NCBI GenBank assembly: GCA_002328865.1
Contig: DCWO01000160.1
Coordinates: 7,515 to 36,673 of the forward strand
Length of the DNA stretch: 29,159 bases
Direction: 5' to 3'
DNA from: Dehalococcoidia bacterium UBA2160
Lineage (GTDB): Bacteria; Chloroflexota; Dehalococcoidia; Lucifugimonadales; UBA1123
The position numbers were made by a program, and so were the translations under genes. Below the pieces are notes generated by a model, which saw nothing but the letters and a program-made list of their open reading frames with translations, was not told where the DNA came from and made no database searches. This document shows positions 1 through 8,343 of this stretch, in pieces (within the stretch, counting starts at the first letter, position 1; each line of letters starts with the position of its first letter).

Positions 1-203
1 ACTTCGACAATCTTGTCTACTTCGACTAGTTTCTCAACCTCCACCTCTTTGATAACCTCTGTCTCAACAGGCACTTCTTTGACGACTTCTTTGATGACTT
101 CCACGGGCACCTCTACTTCTGAGGTGCAGGCAACAGCTAATGCCGCCGCGAAGCTCACTGCTAAGAACAACAACCATTTGACTCTGGGATGTGGTTTTAA
201 CAA
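1..203 (-). CDS. Lipoprotein, probably ABC substrate-binding protein (N-terminus only, cut by window edge)
   Basis: Only the first 67 codons are present. The N-terminus has basic residues (KPHPRVK), a hydrophobic segment and a lipobox ending LAVAC, so the mature protein should be lipid-anchored at Cys26. The next ~40 residues alternate Val/Glu with Lys (EVPVEVIKEVVKEVP, then EVEKLVEV), a charged tether common just after the lipid anchor in Chloroflexota substrate-binding proteins. Start choice: TTG at 203 has GAGGAGG five bases upstream. An in-frame ATG at 227 would add eight residues but has no ribosome binding site and would put that GAGGAGG inside the gene. The transporter role is inferred from the tether style and from the ABC operon downstream in the window; the binding domain itself is outside the window. 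Confidence 0.75.
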   Translation of the reverse strand, partial: MLKPHPRVKWLLFLAVSFAAALAVACTSEVEVPVEVIKEVVKEVPVETEVIKEVEVEKLVEVDKIVE

Positions 204-240
204 GATTTCCTCCTCGTTTTGAACCATGGGTTGGGGCTGT

Positions 241-258
241 CGAGCCAAATCGGGCTCG
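241..258 (-). repeat. Inverted repeat in lipoprotein leader
   Basis: CGAGCC and GGCTCG form a perfect 6-bp stem around a 6-base loop, 38-55 bases upstream of the TTG start at 203. It could fold in the 5' leader of that mRNA or be an operator. There is no T-run, so it is not a standard terminator. Confidence 0.3.
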
Positions 259-521
259 CTGCGGTCGGAGAGACGCCCATAGAACTCATCCGATCAATCG
301 TATTTGAGATGCGCATCACCAATCTGTGCAGGGCACTGCCGGTATCCGATGTCTGGCGGCATGTCTGGGAATTCCATCCGCGACCTGCGGCGAACAGACT
401 TCGACACGGAGTGGGGACAAACCTAGCGGGAGCGGATGTGCGGCGATTGGCGCACGCGGGGGGTGTTGACGAGTGTGATTATCGAGAGATGGAACCCATA
501 AACTGCTGGCAGTTGAGGCGG

Positions 522-598
522 TCCACGAAAGGTTCGAGCAACTCAGCTATGGTGTGTCTGCCTCAAGGGTCATCAGATCTTGCCATGACAATTCCTCC
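522..598 (-). repeat. Duplicated leader element, copy A
   Basis: About 77 bp that aligns with 7901-7978 in the same orientation with a single one-base length difference. On the minus strand both read: GGAG ribosome binding site, 7-8 base spacer, ATG, AGA as third codon, GACCCTTGAGGC, then CGAACCTTTCGTGGA. Here the short frame is ATG at 586 to UGA at 563 (MARSDDP). It sits about 320 bases upstream of the lipoprotein start at 203. Differences between the copies show no third-position bias, so long coding function is doubtful. It may be a leader-peptide or cis-regulatory element, or a relic of a duplicated gene. Confidence 0.6.
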
Positions 599-1323
599 GT
601 TTGGGCTGTCATCCTCGAACGCTTCGGATGAACCTGCAATCCGGTTGCCACCGCACCGCCAACTCGATTCAAGGACAGCTATCACGATTCTGGCGGTTGA
701 TCGTCAATTGCCACAACTCTAACATCCTATTCGGATGCAGTCAAATAAACTACATGGCGCCAAACTCTCTCCGATCACCTTGCGGCGCCACCAACATGGT
801 CCGGAATGCAATCTTGCATTGAATTCCCGCCATCACGGCTCTCTCACGCGACATGACCCAATAATTGGGACCTTCGCCGCCACCAGCTATTACACTGCCA
901 GCGGAGCAGTTGCCGAATGGGGATCGGCGGCACATCACGGTCGACCCCGGAAGTCGATTCACGCCAACCTCTACACAATTGTCCTCACATCTCGTTCACA
1001 GTCATCGTCGGTTGGATCGCGTCACCCGTGGTCCTTGCAATCGCGGGCGGGATGGCCGTAGGTCTCTTCATCGCGGACCCCGGGGAGGCGGAAGTCATCC
1101 TGTTATTCAGAAAGTACGCCCGCACCTCCGACCAGCCCGCTCTCTGGCGGATGAGCTTCTTTTATGTCCATAACTCGGTGTCTCCCAGCGCGTCCACAAC
1201 TTCGAGGACGGAGGTTGAAAGTCAACGATCACGAGGGCAGCCCGACCGCTGAAAACAGCAATAAAGAGGATGCTCCGGGCGACAAGGCTTGCCGTCATTT
1301 CTACCGACCCGATGATCCAGAAA

Positions 1324-3432
1324 TCAGTCTGCGGGCGTCGACGCGATTTCGCGAGCGAGTTCGCTCGAATCCATCGCGTCTAGTTGTCTCAGAGGTATGT
1401 GGCAGTAGATGTCGTGTCCCGGTCCGGTTCCCGCCTGACGCGTCGGTGGAGCGGTGTCGCAGATTTCGCCTATTTTCCTCGGACACCGTCCGGCGAACGC
1501 ACATCCTTTGAATGCGGATCGTAGAGTCGGAACAGACCCTTCCAGGCGTATGTGCTCGGGTTCGGCGTCCGGATCCGGAACCGGCGCCGCGGACAACAAC
1601 GCCTCGGTGTATGGATGCGACGGCGCGTTAAGCACCGCTTCGGCCGGACCGTACTCGGCCACATGGCCCGCGTACAGCACGAGGATATCGTCAGACACAT
1701 AACGGACCACGCCCAGGTCGTGGGTAATGAACATATACGACGTTCCGGTTTCTCGTTGATGCTCTTCAAGGAGATTGAGCACCTGCGCTTGAACGGATAC
1801 GTCCAGCGCTGAGACCGCCTCGTCGGCGACGATGAGGGCAGGACTGGCGGCAAACGCTCCCGCCAACGCGACGCGTTGTTGCTCTCCGCCGCTGAGTTCC
1901 TGAGGGTGACGATCCAGATACGTAGGATCGAGCCCAACAGCTTCCATTAGTTCGAATGCGCGATCGCGGCTTTCCTCCCTGGTGAGACCCGCTAGCTTGC
2001 GAAGAGATCGAATGATTGCATGGCGGACGGGAAGCCTAGGATTCAACGAAGCCGTCGGGTTTTGAAACACCATCCTCATAGCGGCTCGTTGGCTGCCGGT
2101 TCGCTTCTCTACGCTTCGCGCCAGATCGTCGCCGTTCAATTGGAGTTCACCGCCACTCCGTGGCACCAAACCCACAACTGCCCGCGCGGCGGTTGTCTTG
2201 CCGGAGCCGCTTTCACCAACCACGCCCAACGTCCTCCCTGACCCGATCTCAAAGTCGATGCCGACAAGGGCGCGGACCGGAGGTCTGCCCTGCGGACCGA
2301 AAAAGCCGTATTTCTTACGCTGGCGTCCGTAGAATCGTCGCAGGTTTCGAGCAGTGAGCACGGGTTCAGCGGGTTGGTCGGCGCTCCTTTCGTTCCGGGC
2401 CTCGCCTTCGCCCCAGATTTCGTCAGTTACGTCGCCGGAGAACGTGCAACGGGCAAAGTGGTCGTTCTCCGACGTGGCCATTGCAGGAGCTTGCGTTGAG
2501 CAAGACTCTTGAGCAATCGGGCATCGAGGAGCGAACAGACACGAGTCGCCGCCTTCTTCTTGAGCCGCATATACGGCGCCAGGAATGCTGGTGAGCCGGT
2601 TGCCTTCCTCTTCTCCGGTTGGTGGTTGAGGAACGCACGAAATCAGGCCTGAGGTATACGGATGCCTGGGTGACTTGAATATGTCTCTCGCCTGCGCGTG
2701 CTCCACCGTTTGCCCCGCGTACATCACCGTCACTCTGTCCGCGACTCGAGCGATTACGCCAAGGTTGTGGCTCACGAATAGTATTGCGGCATCGACTCTG
2801 TCTTTGAGCTCGATTACCAAGTCGAGTATAGTGGCCTCGGTGGTGACATCGAGTCCGGTCGTCGGCTCGTCCATGATCAGCAAGTGCGGGTCGCAAGCCA
2901 GCGCCATGGCGATGACCACCCGCTGTTGCATGCCGCCGCTAAGTTGATGAGGGTAGCGTCTGCCGATGTGTTGCGGGTCGGCGAGGCCAACGCTCTCGAA
3001 CAGGTCTGCCGCTCGATCGCGCGCTTCCTGCGTGCTCAACCCCATGTGTTCTTTGAGCACCTCTTCCAGTTGGAGACCTACTCGCATTGTCGGATTCAAC
3101 GCGGTGGCGGGGTCTTGGTACACCATCGCGATTCGAGAGCCCCGCAGGTCCTGAAGTTCCGAAGCTGGCATCGTCGCAACGTCCCTGCCCTCGAACAGAA
3201 TCTCGCCGTCCACGCGGGTAGCGCCCGGCAGATATCCCATCATCGCGAACGCGACGGTGGACTTTCCGCAACCGGACTCTCCGACCAAACCTAGCACTTC
3301 GCCAGGTCGGATTTCGAAGGACACGTCTCTCACCGCGCGCACCGTGCCGCGTGGCGTATAAAACGTTACAGCCAGATCCTTGATCTCAGCTACCGGAACG
3401 TCCGGTCGTCGACCGTCATTCATAATCGTCAC
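1324..3432 (-). CDS. Fused peptide/nickel-type ABC transporter ATPase (DppD-DppF fusion)
   Basis: A 702-residue protein with two complete ABC ATPase domains, matching DppD and DppF/OppD and OppF fused end to end. Domain 1 has Walker A GESGCGKST at residues 51-59, signature LSGGMQQR and Walker B IMDEPTTGLD. Its oligopeptide-transporter C-terminal segment carries the Cys-rich CLFAPRCP motif. Domain 2 has Walker A GESGSGKTT near residue 405, signature LSGGEQQR, and ends with the equivalent CAFAGRCP segment. It should hydrolyse ATP at the membrane to power uptake by the two permeases upstream. Domain 2 reads VADEAVSALD where the family nearly always has DEP; Pro to Ala is a single-base change and the catalytic Glu is kept. 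The start is GTG at 3432, overlapping the permease gene by 17 bases. ATG at 3423, with GGTGA upstream, is an alternative. Confidence 0.93.
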   Translation of the reverse strand: MTIMNDGRRPDVPVAEIKDLAVTFYTPRGTVRAVRDVSFEIRPGEVLGLVGESGCGKSTVAFAMMGYLPGATRVDGEILFEGRDVATMPASELQDLRGSRIAMVYQDPATALNPTMRVGLQLEEVLKEHMGLSTQEARDRAADLFESVGLADPQHIGRRYPHQLSGGMQQRVVIAMALACDPHLLIMDEPTTGLDVTTEATILDLVIELKDRVDAAILFVSHNLGVIARVADRVTVMYAGQTVEHAQARDIFKSPRHPYTSGLISCVPQPPTGEEEGNRLTSIPGAVYAAQEEGGDSCLFAPRCPIAQESCSTQAPAMATSENDHFARCTFSGDVTDEIWGEGEARNERSADQPAEPVLTARNLRRFYGRQRKKYGFFGPQGRPPVRALVGIDFEIGSGRTLGVVGESGSGKTTAARAVVGLVPRSGGELQLNGDDLARSVEKRTGSQRAAMRMVFQNPTASLNPRLPVRHAIIRSLRKLAGLTREESRDRAFELMEAVGLDPTYLDRHPQELSGGEQQRVALAGAFAASPALIVADEAVSALDVSVQAQVLNLLEEHQRETGTSYMFITHDLGVVRYVSDDILVLYAGHVAEYGPAEAVLNAPSHPYTEALLSAAPVPDPDAEPEHIRLEGSVPTLRSAFKGCAFAGRCPRKIGEICDTAPPTRQAGTGPGHDIYCHIPLRQLDAMDSSELAREIASTPAD

Positions 3433-4351
3433 CTGCAGGCAACCCTCGGGCTTGCCGAAGCCCGTCAGTCAGCAAATTGACGCCGACAACTAGGGTGGCA
3501 ACACCAGCAGCGGGAGCCAAGCCGATCCATGGTGCGTCGACCAAGAAATTGCGACTCTCGCTTATCATCAAACCCCAATCGGGAGAGGGGGGCTGGACGC
3601 CCAAACCCAAAAACCCGAGGGAAGACGCCAGGAGGATCGCATAACTTAGACGCACCGAGCCTTCCACCGCGAGAACTGGTATCGCGTTGGGGAGGATTTC
3701 CTTGAAAATGATGTACGGAGCCGGCTCGCCTCGAAGACGTGCGCTCTGAACAAATTCAAGTGATTTCAAAGACAAAGTAACGCTGCGGAGCACCCGGGCG
3801 ACTCGCGGCATAAACACCACCCCGATCGTGGCGATAATGTTCTCGTGATTTGCACCGAGCGTGCTCAGCACGAGCAACGCAAGCAGCAGGGACGGAAATG
3901 ACATCAACCCGTCCATCACACGCATGACGATTTCGTCGGTCCTGCCGCCTTTGTAACCGCTGCTCATGCCCACGATCGTACCCAGCGCGATTCCCAGGGA
4001 AGCGCCGGCGACCGACACCGCGATTATCGAGCTGGCGCCGGACATCACCCTTGACAGCACGTCGCGTCCGGCGTTGTCCGTTCCCAGCCAATATTTGGTC
4101 GACGGGCTTTGGAGCTGCAACACGTTGTTGTTGGCGTCGCGCTGAAATTCCGTGGCCGGGTATGGGGCCAGAAACGGCCCAAAGACCGCCAGGAGCAGGT
4201 GGAATGCGACCAGCGGCAAACCGATCCGCCCGGCGGTGGTCTTCAATGCCATCGCAAGTTCGTTGCGAACCATCCGCCACGACGCCGTCACGCCGTGGGC
4301 AACTGCCTGGACCAACTGCGAGTGTGGCTGCCCCGATGTGACAGAAGCCAT
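3416..4351 (-). CDS. ABC transporter permease, DppC-like
   Basis: A 311-residue inner-membrane permease of the binding-protein-dependent family (BPD_transp_1). It has a long cytoplasmic N-terminus, a first membrane span near residues 40-60 (GLPLVAFHLLLAVFGPFLAP), then further spans in the second half. The EAA loop that docks on the ATPase is visible as KEILPNAIPVL, followed by the DppC-typical LGFLGLGVQPPSPDWG. It should form the translocation pore with the DppB-like permease. Its ATG overlaps the stop of the preceding permease by one base (TAATG), and its own end overlaps the ATPase gene, so translation of the three is probably coupled. The substrate cannot be told from sequence; di/oligopeptides or nickel chelates are usual for the family. 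Confidence 0.93.
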   Translation of the reverse strand: MASVTSGQPHSQLVQAVAHGVTASWRMVRNELAMALKTTAGRIGLPLVAFHLLLAVFGPFLAPYPATEFQRDANNNVLQLQSPSTKYWLGTDNAGRDVLSRVMSGASSIIAVSVAGASLGIALGTIVGMSSGYKGGRTDEIVMRVMDGLMSFPSLLLALLVLSTLGANHENIIATIGVVFMPRVARVLRSVTLSLKSLEFVQSARLRGEPAPYIIFKEILPNAIPVLAVEGSVRLSYAILLASSLGFLGLGVQPPSPDWGLMISESRNFLVDAPWIGLAPAAGVATLVVGVNLLTDGLRQARGLPAGDDYE

Positions 4352-5295
4352 TAAGCCAACCTTATGCGTGGATTCAGGATTCCGTAGCTCAGATCAGCCA
4401 CCAAGTTGCTTATGGCGTATGTGACCGCGATCAGGAGTGACAGCGCCTGCAACAGCGGTACGTCACGGGAATCGATGGATTCAAGCAGCAATCGTCCGAG
4501 GCCCGGGTATGAGAAAACGTTTTCGACAATGATGAGCCCTCCGAGCATCCAACCGAGATTCATCGCGATAATGCTGATGGTCGGGAGCATGGCGTTGGGC
4601 ACCACGTGACGAATTAGAACTCGTCGCATAGGCATGCCTTTGAGGATCGCCGTTCGGACGTAGTGCGTCTCCATGACTTCGATCACGTTCGCTCTGGTCA
4701 TCCTCATCACATAGGCGAACAGAACACCGGTCAGTGTTAACACCGGCAGAACGAGTATGGATGGGCTGGTTATCGGATTTGTGCCTGGGAAGATAAAACT
4801 CGACGAAGGCAACAGATGAAGAGTGGTCGAAAAGATCACCATGAGCAATATTCCCGTGACGAACTCCGGCAAGGAGATGGCCACGAGGCTGCCGACGCTC
4901 ATGGTATGGTCGCCCCACGAATCGCGCTTGAGCCCCGCCCAAATCCCGGCGATTACGGCTGATGGGACAGATACGGCGAACGTCAGAACAGCGAGGATGA
5001 GGGAGTTTCCGATTCTGCCCCCGATTACTTCGGTTATCGGTTTCTTACGAATTAACGAATCGCCGAGATCGCCCCGCGCCACTCCACCGATCCACTCCGC
5101 GTAGCGAACAACAGGCGAGCGATCCAACCCGAGCTCGGCTCGCTTGGCCTTCAGATTCGATTCGGTGGCGCCTTGACGCAAGCTCATGACGGCTGCATCG
5201 CCTGGGAGTATCTCAGTGACGGCAAAGATCGCCAGTGACACAACGAACAGTGTCACTGCGATGAGACTCGTACGTATCATGAGGAAACGGGCCAT
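4351..5295 (-). CDS. ABC transporter permease, DppB-like
   Basis: A 314-residue permease from the chosen ATG. The N-terminus MARFLMIRTSLIAVTLFVVS has the usual DppB layout of a short basic start then a first membrane span. It is followed by the periplasmic segment with ILPGDAA and the LGLDRSP motif typical of DppB. The EAA-loop equivalent is RHVVPNAMLP, and GLLIIVENVFSYPG-like sequence (GGLIIVENVFSYPGLG) ends the conserved region. A longer reading from TTG at 5331 adds 12 residues but lacks a ribosome binding site and does not match the family's normal start. It lies 67 bases after the substrate-binding gene and overlaps the next permease by one base, so it belongs to the same operon. Confidence 0.9.
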   Translation of the reverse strand: MARFLMIRTSLIAVTLFVVSLAIFAVTEILPGDAAVMSLRQGATESNLKAKRAELGLDRSPVVRYAEWIGGVARGDLGDSLIRKKPITEVIGGRIGNSLILAVLTFAVSVPSAVIAGIWAGLKRDSWGDHTMSVGSLVAISLPEFVTGILLMVIFSTTLHLLPSSSFIFPGTNPITSPSILVLPVLTLTGVLFAYVMRMTRANVIEVMETHYVRTAILKGMPMRRVLIRHVVPNAMLPTISIIAMNLGWMLGGLIIVENVFSYPGLGRLLLESIDSRDVPLLQALSLLIAVTYAISNLVADLSYGILNPRIRLA

Positions 5296-5362
5296 CAGAT
5301 GCGCCAATCCTTCGGGATGGAGGGCCGCCAATCGCGGGACGACCCTCCGATAGGTTCAGAGC

Positions 5363-7345
5363 TTAGTCGTCGAGCCAGGCTTTGTGGAGCAGCAGCCATC
5401 TGGATGGGTGCGCTTGTACGCCGCGTACGTTGTCTCTAACTCCGAAGAACACGGGGCTGAACACCGGGATTATGCGGGGAACTTCTTGGACCACAAGCGC
5501 TTGAAGCTCTCCGTAGGTGGCTTTGCGTTCTTCGAGGTTGGCCTGACCTCTGGCCTGGACGATCAATTCATCGGCCCTCGGGTTGACCCAGAAAGCCTCG
5601 TTCCAATCGGCGTCAGACTTGTAAACGATGCTGAACGCCTGGTCCGGGTTTCGTCCGTTCCAGCCGACTGTGGTGAAGGGTTCAGTCATCCAGACGCTGG
5701 CCCAGTACTTGTCTTCGGGAGCGCGCTCGATGTTGACGGTAATCCCTGCCGGTTCCGCGGACTCCTTGAGGGCAACCGCCATCTCAACCATGCCCGGTGT
5801 GATGGTGCTGGTATGGAGAGTAATCTCGAGCCCGTCAGAGAAACCGGCGTCAGCCAACAGTTGCTTTGCCTTCTCTGGGTCGTATGGAGGGATGGCCACA
5901 CTGTCATCATAGTGAGGGTCGTTGGGAGGAACCGGGTGGTCGTTGGCGATGGCGCCTCGGCCAAACAGCGCGACCTGGCGGATAGTCTCTCTGTCGGTGG
6001 CCGCCTGGATTGCCTGTCTCACTCGAACGTCGTCAAAGGGCGGAACTCGCACGTCCATGGAGAGGTTCAGGTAAGCCGCTGAAGCGGTCTCCAGCACCAC
6101 GGCTCCACGGGCTGACTCGACTCCGCTCACGCTCGAAGGCTCCAGAGGGAACTGTATGTCCACCTGTCCGGACTTGAGTGCTTCGGCGCGGGTGACAGGC
6201 TCGGGCATGTAGAAGATTGAAACTTTGTTGAGGTAGGGACGTCCGGTGTCCCAATAGTCCGAATTGCGCTCGTACGCCACCAATTCATTGGGCCTAGACT
6301 CGATCAGTTTGAATGGGCCGGTGCCAAACATCTCGGTGGCGAGTCTGGTCGGGTCAATATCCGATGGTATGATCCGGCCCTGGTATAGCGACAACGTGTC
6401 GGGCAAGAAGGCGTTCGCGCCGCTCATGTCGATCGTGACGGTATGATCGTCCAACGCTGTGATCCCCGTGATGAAGTCCAAAGCCGACCTAGCCGGGGAG
6501 CCCGTAGCTTCGTCGAGTATTCGTTCGAACGTGAAGACGACATCGTCAGCGACCAATTCTTTGCCATGGACGAACTTGACGCCTTCTCGCAGCGTGAATT
6601 CGTAGCTTGTCAAATCGTCGTTCGGCGTCCACGACGTGGCCAGGTGGTTCTCCAGCGACAGGTCGGGCATGCGCAGGATCAGATTGTTGTAAGCCTGCAT
6701 CGTTGTCGTATTGTCCATGGTGCTCAGGCTCAGAGCTGGGTCCAGCGTGTTGCTGTCGGTCGGCATCACAACCCGTAGCGTGCCGCCCGTCTTGATCTCG
6801 CTCTGCGCGAACGTGGGAACGGGCGTCGCTTCCGCCGCGGCAGTCTGCTCCGCCACAACCTGATACACCGTCTCCGCGGCCGCCTCAGCGGCGGCGGCGG
6901 CCTCGGCGGCCTGGGCGATTAGCCCTTCGATATCCTCTTTCGAGGGCGCTCCCGTGGTAGCGGCAGTGATTGCAGCTTCCACCATCGAGTTAATGGCACT
7001 TGCACTCAACGGCTCGGGAGCTGCGGCGGCTGAAGCGGCTATTGCCGATTCAACCATCTCCTGAAGCTCCGACGAAGACATTTGCTCCGGAATCTCCGGA
7101 GCCGGAATATCCGATACGGCCCCGCGGACCATCTGCTGTATTTCATCCGCGGATACGGGCGCAGCAGGCGCCGCTTTCAGCGCCTCCGTAACCGCCTCTT
7201 GCACGGCAGAGGAGATGGCGCCGGTGTCGATCGGCGCAGCTGGAGCGGGCTCGCTATCGGCGCTGCAAGCGGCCGCCGCCAGTGCAATGACTGCGCCGAC
7301 GAACAGCGAAGCAAACAGCCGTTTCCCATTTGATCTAGCTATCAT
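5363..7345 (-). CDS. ABC transporter substrate-binding lipoprotein (SBP_bac_5 family)
   Basis: A 660-residue lipoprotein, first gene of the importer operon. The signal peptide MIARSNGKRLFASLFVG ends in the lipobox LAAAAC, placing the acylated Cys at residue 27. Next is an Ala-rich linker of about 130 residues built from ~25-residue repeats (6845-7231). The family 5 extracellular solute-binding domain then starts near residue 185 with GGTLRVVMPTDSNTLDPA and runs to the C-terminus. Typical landmarks are TSYEFTLREGVKFVHG, MFGTGPFKLIE and QAFSIVYKSDADWN. The start at 7345 has AAAGG nine bases upstream and gives a clean signal peptide; a longer reading to 7417 adds 24 unlike residues. It should capture the substrate outside the membrane. 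Family 5 proteins bind peptides, nickel or sugars, and I cannot choose between them. Confidence 0.92.
   Translation of the reverse strand: MIARSNGKRLFASLFVGAVIALAAAACSADSEPAPAAPIDTGAISSAVQEAVTEALKAAPAAPVSADEIQQMVRGAVSDIPAPEIPEQMSSSELQEMVESAIAASAAAAPEPLSASAINSMVEAAITAATTGAPSKEDIEGLIAQAAEAAAAAEAAAETVYQVVAEQTAAAEATPVPTFAQSEIKTGGTLRVVMPTDSNTLDPALSLSTMDNTTTMQAYNNLILRMPDLSLENHLATSWTPNDDLTSYEFTLREGVKFVHGKELVADDVVFTFERILDEATGSPARSALDFITGITALDDHTVTIDMSGANAFLPDTLSLYQGRIIPSDIDPTRLATEMFGTGPFKLIESRPNELVAYERNSDYWDTGRPYLNKVSIFYMPEPVTRAEALKSGQVDIQFPLEPSSVSGVESARGAVVLETASAAYLNLSMDVRVPPFDDVRVRQAIQAATDRETIRQVALFGRGAIANDHPVPPNDPHYDDSVAIPPYDPEKAKQLLADAGFSDGLEITLHTSTITPGMVEMAVALKESAEPAGITVNIERAPEDKYWASVWMTEPFTTVGWNGRNPDQAFSIVYKSDADWNEAFWVNPRADELIVQARGQANLEERKATYGELQALVVQEVPRIIPVFSPVFFGVRDNVRGVQAHPSRWLLLHKAWLDD
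6845..7231 (-). repeat. Ala-rich ~25-residue protein repeats in SBP linker
   Basis: Four to five imperfect repeats of 22-25 residues with the pattern S-x-x-E/A-I-x-x-M-V-x-x-A-I/V, then an Ala/Pro stretch. Units begin near IDTGAISSAV, VSADEIQQMV, MSSSELQEMV, LSASAINSMV and SKEDIEGLIA. They link the lipid anchor to the binding domain and may form short helices or a coiled stalk. The units are diverged at DNA level, so this is not a fresh slippage product. Confidence 0.75.
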
Positions 7346-7642
7346 TCTTACCAACCTTTCACAAAACCCGTCCGACGATATTCGATTAATCCAACGGAGG
7401 TTCTGGCCGGAATCCACTCCGGCTCGCCTCTGGCGGAATCCTTCGAGGTTTGTCGATTGCGTTCCGACGATTTGGGCGCCAGATCGTCGATTTCATACTA
7501 CAGCCGAGCGCCTCAATTATCGTTGTCGCGCAATCCTCGACTATGCTCATATCTGTCGTGGATTTATTCTCATATTTCGTGTTCCGGAACTTCCTCGTTG
7601 TGTTCCTTTCCAGTTTGCGCTGCCCCGCTTCAGGATCTCGGT

Positions 7643-7670
7643 CAGTTAATCTTCGATTCCTCGCCGTCAA
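7643..7670 (-). promoter_or_regulatory. Possible sigma-70 promoter for ABC operon
   Basis: The minus strand reads TTGACG (7670-7665), a 16-base spacer and TAACTG (7648-7643). Transcription would start near 7636, giving a leader of about 290 bases before the ATG at 7345. The -10 box is poor, and copy B of the leader element would lie upstream of this start, which argues for another promoter further up. Confidence 0.25.
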
Positions 7671-7755
7671 TTTGTTGGGCGTGCTTTTTTTGCAAACGAA
7701 GCCATGCTTCGATCCAACGGCCTGGGGTCTGTCGTCGTGAGCCTCCGCCGATACG

Positions 7756-7770
7756 GGCCGTTGGGCGGCC
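7756..7770. repeat. Inverted repeat
   Basis: GGCCG, a 5-base loop (TTGGG) and CGGCC form a perfect GC-only 5-bp stem. No T-run follows on either strand. Function unknown. Confidence 0.3.
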
Positions 7771-7900
7771 AAAGCGGGACACAGACCGGAAAGGAGCGGG
7801 GATGAACCTACAGCAGGGTGCGCGCCAGAGTAATGCGCGAGAGTGACTTACGAGCTTAGAACCGAATTGAGGAGATCGGGTCTACTTGTGGAAGAAGAAT

Positions 7901-7978
7901 TCCACGAAAGGTTCGGGACAACCTAGCAATGGCGTTGCCGCCTCAAGGGTCTTCGAGTCTGTTCATGATGTATTCTCC
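7901..7978 (-). repeat. Duplicated leader element, copy B
   Basis: This matches copy A (522-598) in the same orientation. On the minus strand GGAG (7978-7975) is followed after eight bases by ATG at 7966, six codons (MNRLEDP) and UGA at 7945-7943. The shared block TGAGGC and, after one extra base relative to copy A, CGAACCTTTCGTGGA follow. The two short frames share ATG, AGA, an acidic pair (DD or ED), Pro and UGA. The element lies about 560-630 bases upstream of the substrate-binding gene start at 7345. CGAA/TTCG within the distal block can form a small hairpin. Confidence 0.6.
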
Positions 7979-8049
7979 AATCATGACGGTCCTAGTGTCG
8001 CCCCATTCTTTAGGACCGCCCTGCTCATCGTAGCATCTGATTTTCCGCC

Positions 8050-8067
8050 ATTGCACAACGGTGCAAT
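8050..8067. repeat. Perfect inverted repeat, operator-like
   Basis: ATTGCAC and GTGCAAT flank a 4-base centre (AACG). The 18-bp symmetry fits a dimeric repressor site or a short hairpin. It lies about 85 bases upstream (minus sense) of the ATG in copy B of the leader element. Confidence 0.35.
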
Positions 8068-8343
8068 TTGACCCAAGGTCGGCGGTCAGCCGCTAACATG
8101 CCATACGGTAGCACCCTCCATGGAAGTCGTCAAATATCTCCAGATGCTACAAACCCTCGTCAATCGTCTAGCGACTCTTGCCATTCAGTCTCGTATCCAT
8201 GGCACAACGTGGTTGACCACCATCACTGCTCTCTGGCGCCGAAAACACCTCACAAACCGGAGTCTACTGCGCGGTCACCCGATCGTGGGACAGAAGATTG
8301 ACACCCAATGTGCATCCCCATAAACTCGAAAACGGCAGACGGC

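Larger units (their letters stand above)
204..1323. other. Gene-poor interval, 1.1 kb
   Basis: I find no convincing protein gene between the partial lipoprotein and the end of the ABC transporter operon. Open frames here are short, lack family features and compete on both strands. The interval holds copy A of the duplicated leader element (522-598) and a small inverted repeat (241-258). No tRNA-like or terminator-like structure with a T-run was seen below 1324. Confidence 0.5.

Noticed and set aside
1..222. Plus-strand Ser/Thr-rich frame at the left edge
   Set aside because: It is the antisense of the Val/Glu/Lys lipoprotein repeats; the minus strand has a lipobox and strong ribosome site.
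917..1252. Plus-strand open frame with one hydrophobic segment (VIVGWIASPVVLAIAGG)
   Set aside because: No ribosome site, no family resemblance beyond the short hydrophobic run, and overlapping frames on both strands are equally long. Treated as chance or decayed sequence.
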